This document shows positions 4,472-5,916 of a stretch of 5,916 nucleotides of DNA, piece by piece. How positions within the stretch are numbered: position 1 is the first letter of the stretch; each line of letters begins with the position of its first letter. Position numbers and translations under genes: made by a program. Source of the DNA: Candidatus Nomurabacteria bacterium (GTDB lineage Bacteria; Patescibacteriota; Saccharimonadia; Saccharimonadales; Saccharimonadaceae); NCBI GenBank assembly GCA_031262565.1, contig JAISHL010000074.1:1-5916 (forward strand). Reading direction: 5' to 3'. Below the pieces are notes generated by a model. That model had not been told where the DNA came from. It worked only from the letters and a program-made list of their open reading frames with translations, and made no database searches.

Positions 4472-4982
4472 TTGGGTTACTCCTTATCATGACGCTCAGG
4501 TTTTTGCCTGCCATAACTGGCTTTTGATCTGCAACTGCGACATCGGCTAAACTTTCCAAGACGCGATCAAGCAACGCTCGACCGATCTCTGGGTGCGCCA
4601 TTTCGCGTCCGCGAAAGACCACTTGAATCTTAACTTTGTCGCCGTCAGCCAAAAACTTACGAATTTTACGCATTTTTATATCGAGATCGCCTTGTCCGAT
4701 CTTCAAACCGATACGCATTTGCTTTATCTCGCTAACACGCGCACTTTTCTTGTTGCGCTGTTGCTCTTTCATCTTTTGATACTGGTATTTACCCCAGTCA
4801 ACGATTTTAGCAACAGGCGGCGCAGCGTTAGGCGAAATCTCTACCAAGTCAAGTCCAGCTTCGCGAGCGGCATCGAGGGCTTCAAATCGGGACATAATTC
4901 CTAATTGTTCACCACTTGCACCGATGACACGTAGTTCGCGCGCACGGATTTCACTATTGATTCGCACTGAATGGTTGGCTAT
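4449..4982 (-). CDS. infC: Translation initiation factor IF-3, probable AUA start
   Basis: IF-3 binds the 30S subunit and checks initiator tRNA and start codon. The N-domain is clear in RINSEIRARELRVIGASGEQLGI and DLVEISPNAAPPVAKIVDWGKYQYQK. A basic linker follows, then the C-domain with VSEIKQMRIGLKIGQGD and KVKIQVVFRGREMAHPEIG. The first conventional start is a GTG at 4967, giving 172 residues, but it has no Shine-Dalgarno site nearby: the only AAGGAG is 19 bases away. An in-frame ATA at 4982-4980 lies 4 bases after AAGGAG and would add five residues, giving 177. IF-3 genes in other bacteria use rare starts such as AUU so that IF-3 can repress its own translation, so ATA is preferred here as an inference. 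The 3' end overlaps rpmI by 23 bases. Confidence 0.95.
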   Translation of the reverse strand: MANHSVRINSEIRARELRVIGASGEQLGIMSRFEALDAAREAGLDLVEISPNAAPPVAKIVDWGKYQYQKMKEQQRNKKSARVSEIKQMRIGLKIGQGDLDIKMRKIRKFLADGDKVKIQVVFRGREMAHPEIGRALLDRVLESLADVAVADQKPVMAGKNLSVMIRSNPNAKNENA

Positions 4983-4986
4983 ATGG

Positions 4987-4992
4987 CTCCTT
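4987..4992 (-). promoter_or_regulatory. infC ribosome binding site that favours the ATA start
   Basis: AAGGAG (4992-4987 on the minus strand) is 4 bases from the ATA at 4982 and 19 from the GTG at 4967. The same 4-base spacing is found before the ATG codons at 3008 and 5139. Confidence 0.65.
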
Positions 4993-5021
4993 ACCTGAAT
5001 TATTAAATTTTAACAGTGATA

Positions 5022-5050
5022 ATTTTAGCAAATTTTTGTGGTTTATGCAA
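5022..5050 (-). promoter_or_regulatory. Promoter of the infC-rpmI-rplT operon
   Basis: On the minus strand, TTGCAT (5050-5045) is 17 bases from TAAAAT (5027-5022), which carries a TGC extension. Transcription would begin about 5015, leaving a leader near 33 bases. A second TGT-TAAAAT (5015-5007) is possible just downstream but has no convincing -35. Confidence 0.6.
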
Positions 5051-5075
5051 GGGGTGGAGTGAGGCGGTTTTAATG

Positions 5076-5104
5076 TTGACTTTTTATAGTGATTATGCTA
5101 TACT
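5076..5104 (+). promoter_or_regulatory. Promoter of the orphan gene at 5139
   Basis: TTGACT (5076-5081) and TATACT (5099-5104) are 17 bases apart, with a TGC extension on the -10. This is the closest match to the housekeeping consensus in the window. The leader would be about 28 bases and holds AAAGGAG. Confidence 0.85.
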
Positions 5105-5138
5105 GATATAAGTTAGAAAACTAAAAGAAAGGAGCGAT

Positions 5139-5690
5139 ATGGGCGAAGAAATTAACAAAAACAATTCAGATGATACAAAGTTAACTGGTTGGGAAATCTT
5201 GGAAGGTGGCGTAGGGCATGACACTAAGGAGACATCGCAAGTTAGTGTGGCAGACATACGAAAGGCGATAATGAACGCAATTAAAGATGATCCAGATCTA
5301 TTTTTTAACGCAAGAATGAATCAGAATCCAGAGGAATTTAGTGAAAGTTGGGCAAAAGCGGCAACGCAGTATAAGAACTTTAAGGGAATTCGATCGTATT
5401 CAGGAATTCGTGGCAGCGAATTTAGCGATATTGCAGATGACGTTAAGGATACTTATGATAAAGTAGACGCTATTATGCGTAACGGATATAAAGAAAATAT
5501 TATAGAACGAGAAGATTTTCAAATATTGTCGCCTAAACAAAAAATGAGATTAAGAGGTTTAATTCAAAAGCAGTTGGAATCTCAGGTTGACCACTGGAAA
5601 ACTATAGACAAAGAAGTGAACGAATTAGAACCCGACCAATGGGACTTTCATTTTAACAAGGCGTTAGCGCAATTAAATGCGGATGAGTAA
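5139..5690 (+). CDS. Orphan soluble protein of unknown function
   Basis: The 183-residue product is hydrophilic, with no signal peptide or membrane segment, so it should be cytoplasmic. Residues 1-35 are polar and probably disordered (NKNNSDDTK). A region of mixed helices follows: VADIRKAIMNAIKDDPDLF (37-55), then SESWAKAATQYKNFKGI. The C-terminal half is strongly helical and charged (LSPKQKMRLRGLIQKQLES; EVNELEPDQWDFHFNKALAQL). There is no cysteine and no motif I recognise. AAGGAG lies 4 bases before the ATG. A strong consensus promoter suggests it is well expressed. It is monocistronic, ends in TAA, and is followed after 29 bases by copy 2 of the structured terminator. Confidence 0.85.
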   Translation: MGEEINKNNSDDTKLTGWEILEGGVGHDTKETSQVSVADIRKAIMNAIKDDPDLFFNARMNQNPEEFSESWAKAATQYKNFKGIRSYSGIRGSEFSDIADDVKDTYDKVDAIMRNGYKENIIEREDFQILSPKQKMRLRGLIQKQLESQVDHWKTIDKEVNELEPDQWDFHFNKALAQLNADE

Positions 5691-5719
5691 AATAACTAGT
5701 TTTGTGTTAATATGGAAAT

Positions 5720-5771
5720 ATCGGAAGACCAGACGGGCGTCCAGCCAGTCGAAGGAGTATCCGATTTTTTT
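5720..5771 (+). terminator. Structured terminator-like RNA element, copy 2
   Basis: This has the same plan as the element after rnpB: outer stem ATCGGA (5720-5725)/TCCGAT (5760-5765), GAC (5727-5729)/GTC (5748-5750), unpaired CAGACG, inner hairpin GGC (5736-5738)/GCC (5744-5746) with loop GTCCA, the 9-base internal loop GAAGGAGTA (5751-5759), then a T run. The inner stem differs from copy 1 in sequence but still pairs. It probably terminates the gene at 5139. An extended -10-like TGT-TAATAT (5705-5713) would place a transcription start at its first base, but there is no good -35. Confidence 0.7.
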
Positions 5772-5835
5772 GATATTATAACACTTGCGCCATGTGTGTT
5801 GCGGCAATGTTCCAGCGGTTGACGAGGTTTCAACA

Positions 5836-5864
5836 TTGACTTTTTTGCTATGTTGTGATAAAGT
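5836..5864 (+). promoter_or_regulatory. Promoter of the gene entering at 5902
   Basis: TTGACT (5836-5841) and TAAAGT (5859-5864) are 17 bases apart with a TG extension. CAATGTT (5805-5811) and AACATTG (5832-5838) form an inverted repeat whose right arm overlaps the -35, so a regulator could bind here. The rest of 5772-5835 shows nothing I can name. Confidence 0.7.
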
Positions 5865-5901
5865 ATAAGGGTAATATTTACATTAGAAAGGAATAGAAAA
5901 T

Positions 5902-5916
5902 ATGCCAATTGTCAAA
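5902..5916 (+). CDS. Start of an unidentified gene (partial)
   Basis: Five codons (MPIVK) are visible before the window ends. They follow an AAGGA site 9 bases upstream and a consensus promoter with an appropriate leader of about 30 bases. Too little is seen to name the product. Confidence 0.55.

Noticed and set aside
4208..5015. L20 autoregulatory leader in the infC operon
   Set aside because: The infC leader is too short (about 33 bases) and the rpmI-rplT gap of 69 bases shows no matching structure.
5696..5908. Minus-strand open frame of 70 codons at the right end
   Set aside because: It runs through copy 2 of the terminator element and the promoter at 5836 and lacks a ribosome binding site.
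1..5916. CRISPR array, insertion sequence, prophage or defence system
   Set aside because: No regularly spaced repeats, transposase, integrase or defence-type domains are present on either strand.
1..5916. tRNA genes
   Set aside because: No TTCGA-type T arm paired with an acceptor stem was seen in the intergenic regions.

Overview
The window looks like a chromosomal segment of a small-genome bacterium, most likely Candidatus Saccharibacteria (TM7) or a related Patescibacteria lineage. This rests on the style of the proteins (short IF-3, 75-residue L28, 212-residue site-2 protease, lysine- and acid-rich orphan proteins), the compact gene layout and the moderately low GC content. TGA ends one gene naturally, which fits the standard code rather than the UGA=Gly code of Gracilibacteria and Absconditabacteria. 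The assignment is an inference; no 16S gene is present.

Layout from left to right: the C-terminal end of a Gly-rich membrane protein (+); a bidirectional terminator; rpmB for L28 (-); a divergent, apparently leaderless site-2 protease gene (+); a promoter followed by a roughly 155-base structured RNA or leader (1251-1405); a fusion of a degenerate Nudix domain with an intact RNase HI domain (+); rnpB, the RNase P RNA (+), ended by an unusual structured terminator; a second structured RNA of about 128 bases with its own promoter and intrinsic terminator (2836-2962); a membrane-anchored extracytoplasmic protein of unknown function (+); a bidirectional terminator and a palindrome; the infC-rpmI-rplT operon (-) read from a divergent promoter region; an orphan soluble protein (+); a second copy of the structured terminator; and a consensus promoter with the first five codons of the next gene.

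The recognisable genes serve translation (L28, L20, L35, IF-3), RNA processing (RNase P RNA, RNase HI) and membrane proteolysis. Promoters are clear and share an extended -10 of the form TGn-TAAAAT or TGn-TATAAT. Shine-Dalgarno sites are AAGGAG, either 4 bases or 8-9 bases before the start codon.

The most novel material is non-coding. (1) A two-copy terminator-like element (2750-2803 and 5720-5771) has identical conserved ends and internal loops, and its inner stem differs between copies while still pairing. (2) Two long-range folded RNAs (1251-1405 and 2836-2962) each have a closing helix that begins at the predicted transcription start, an architecture recalling 6S RNA or a cis-regulatory leader. 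I recognise none of these three as a named family. Smaller points of interest are a probable AUA start codon for infC and a catalytically eroded Nudix box fused to RNase H.
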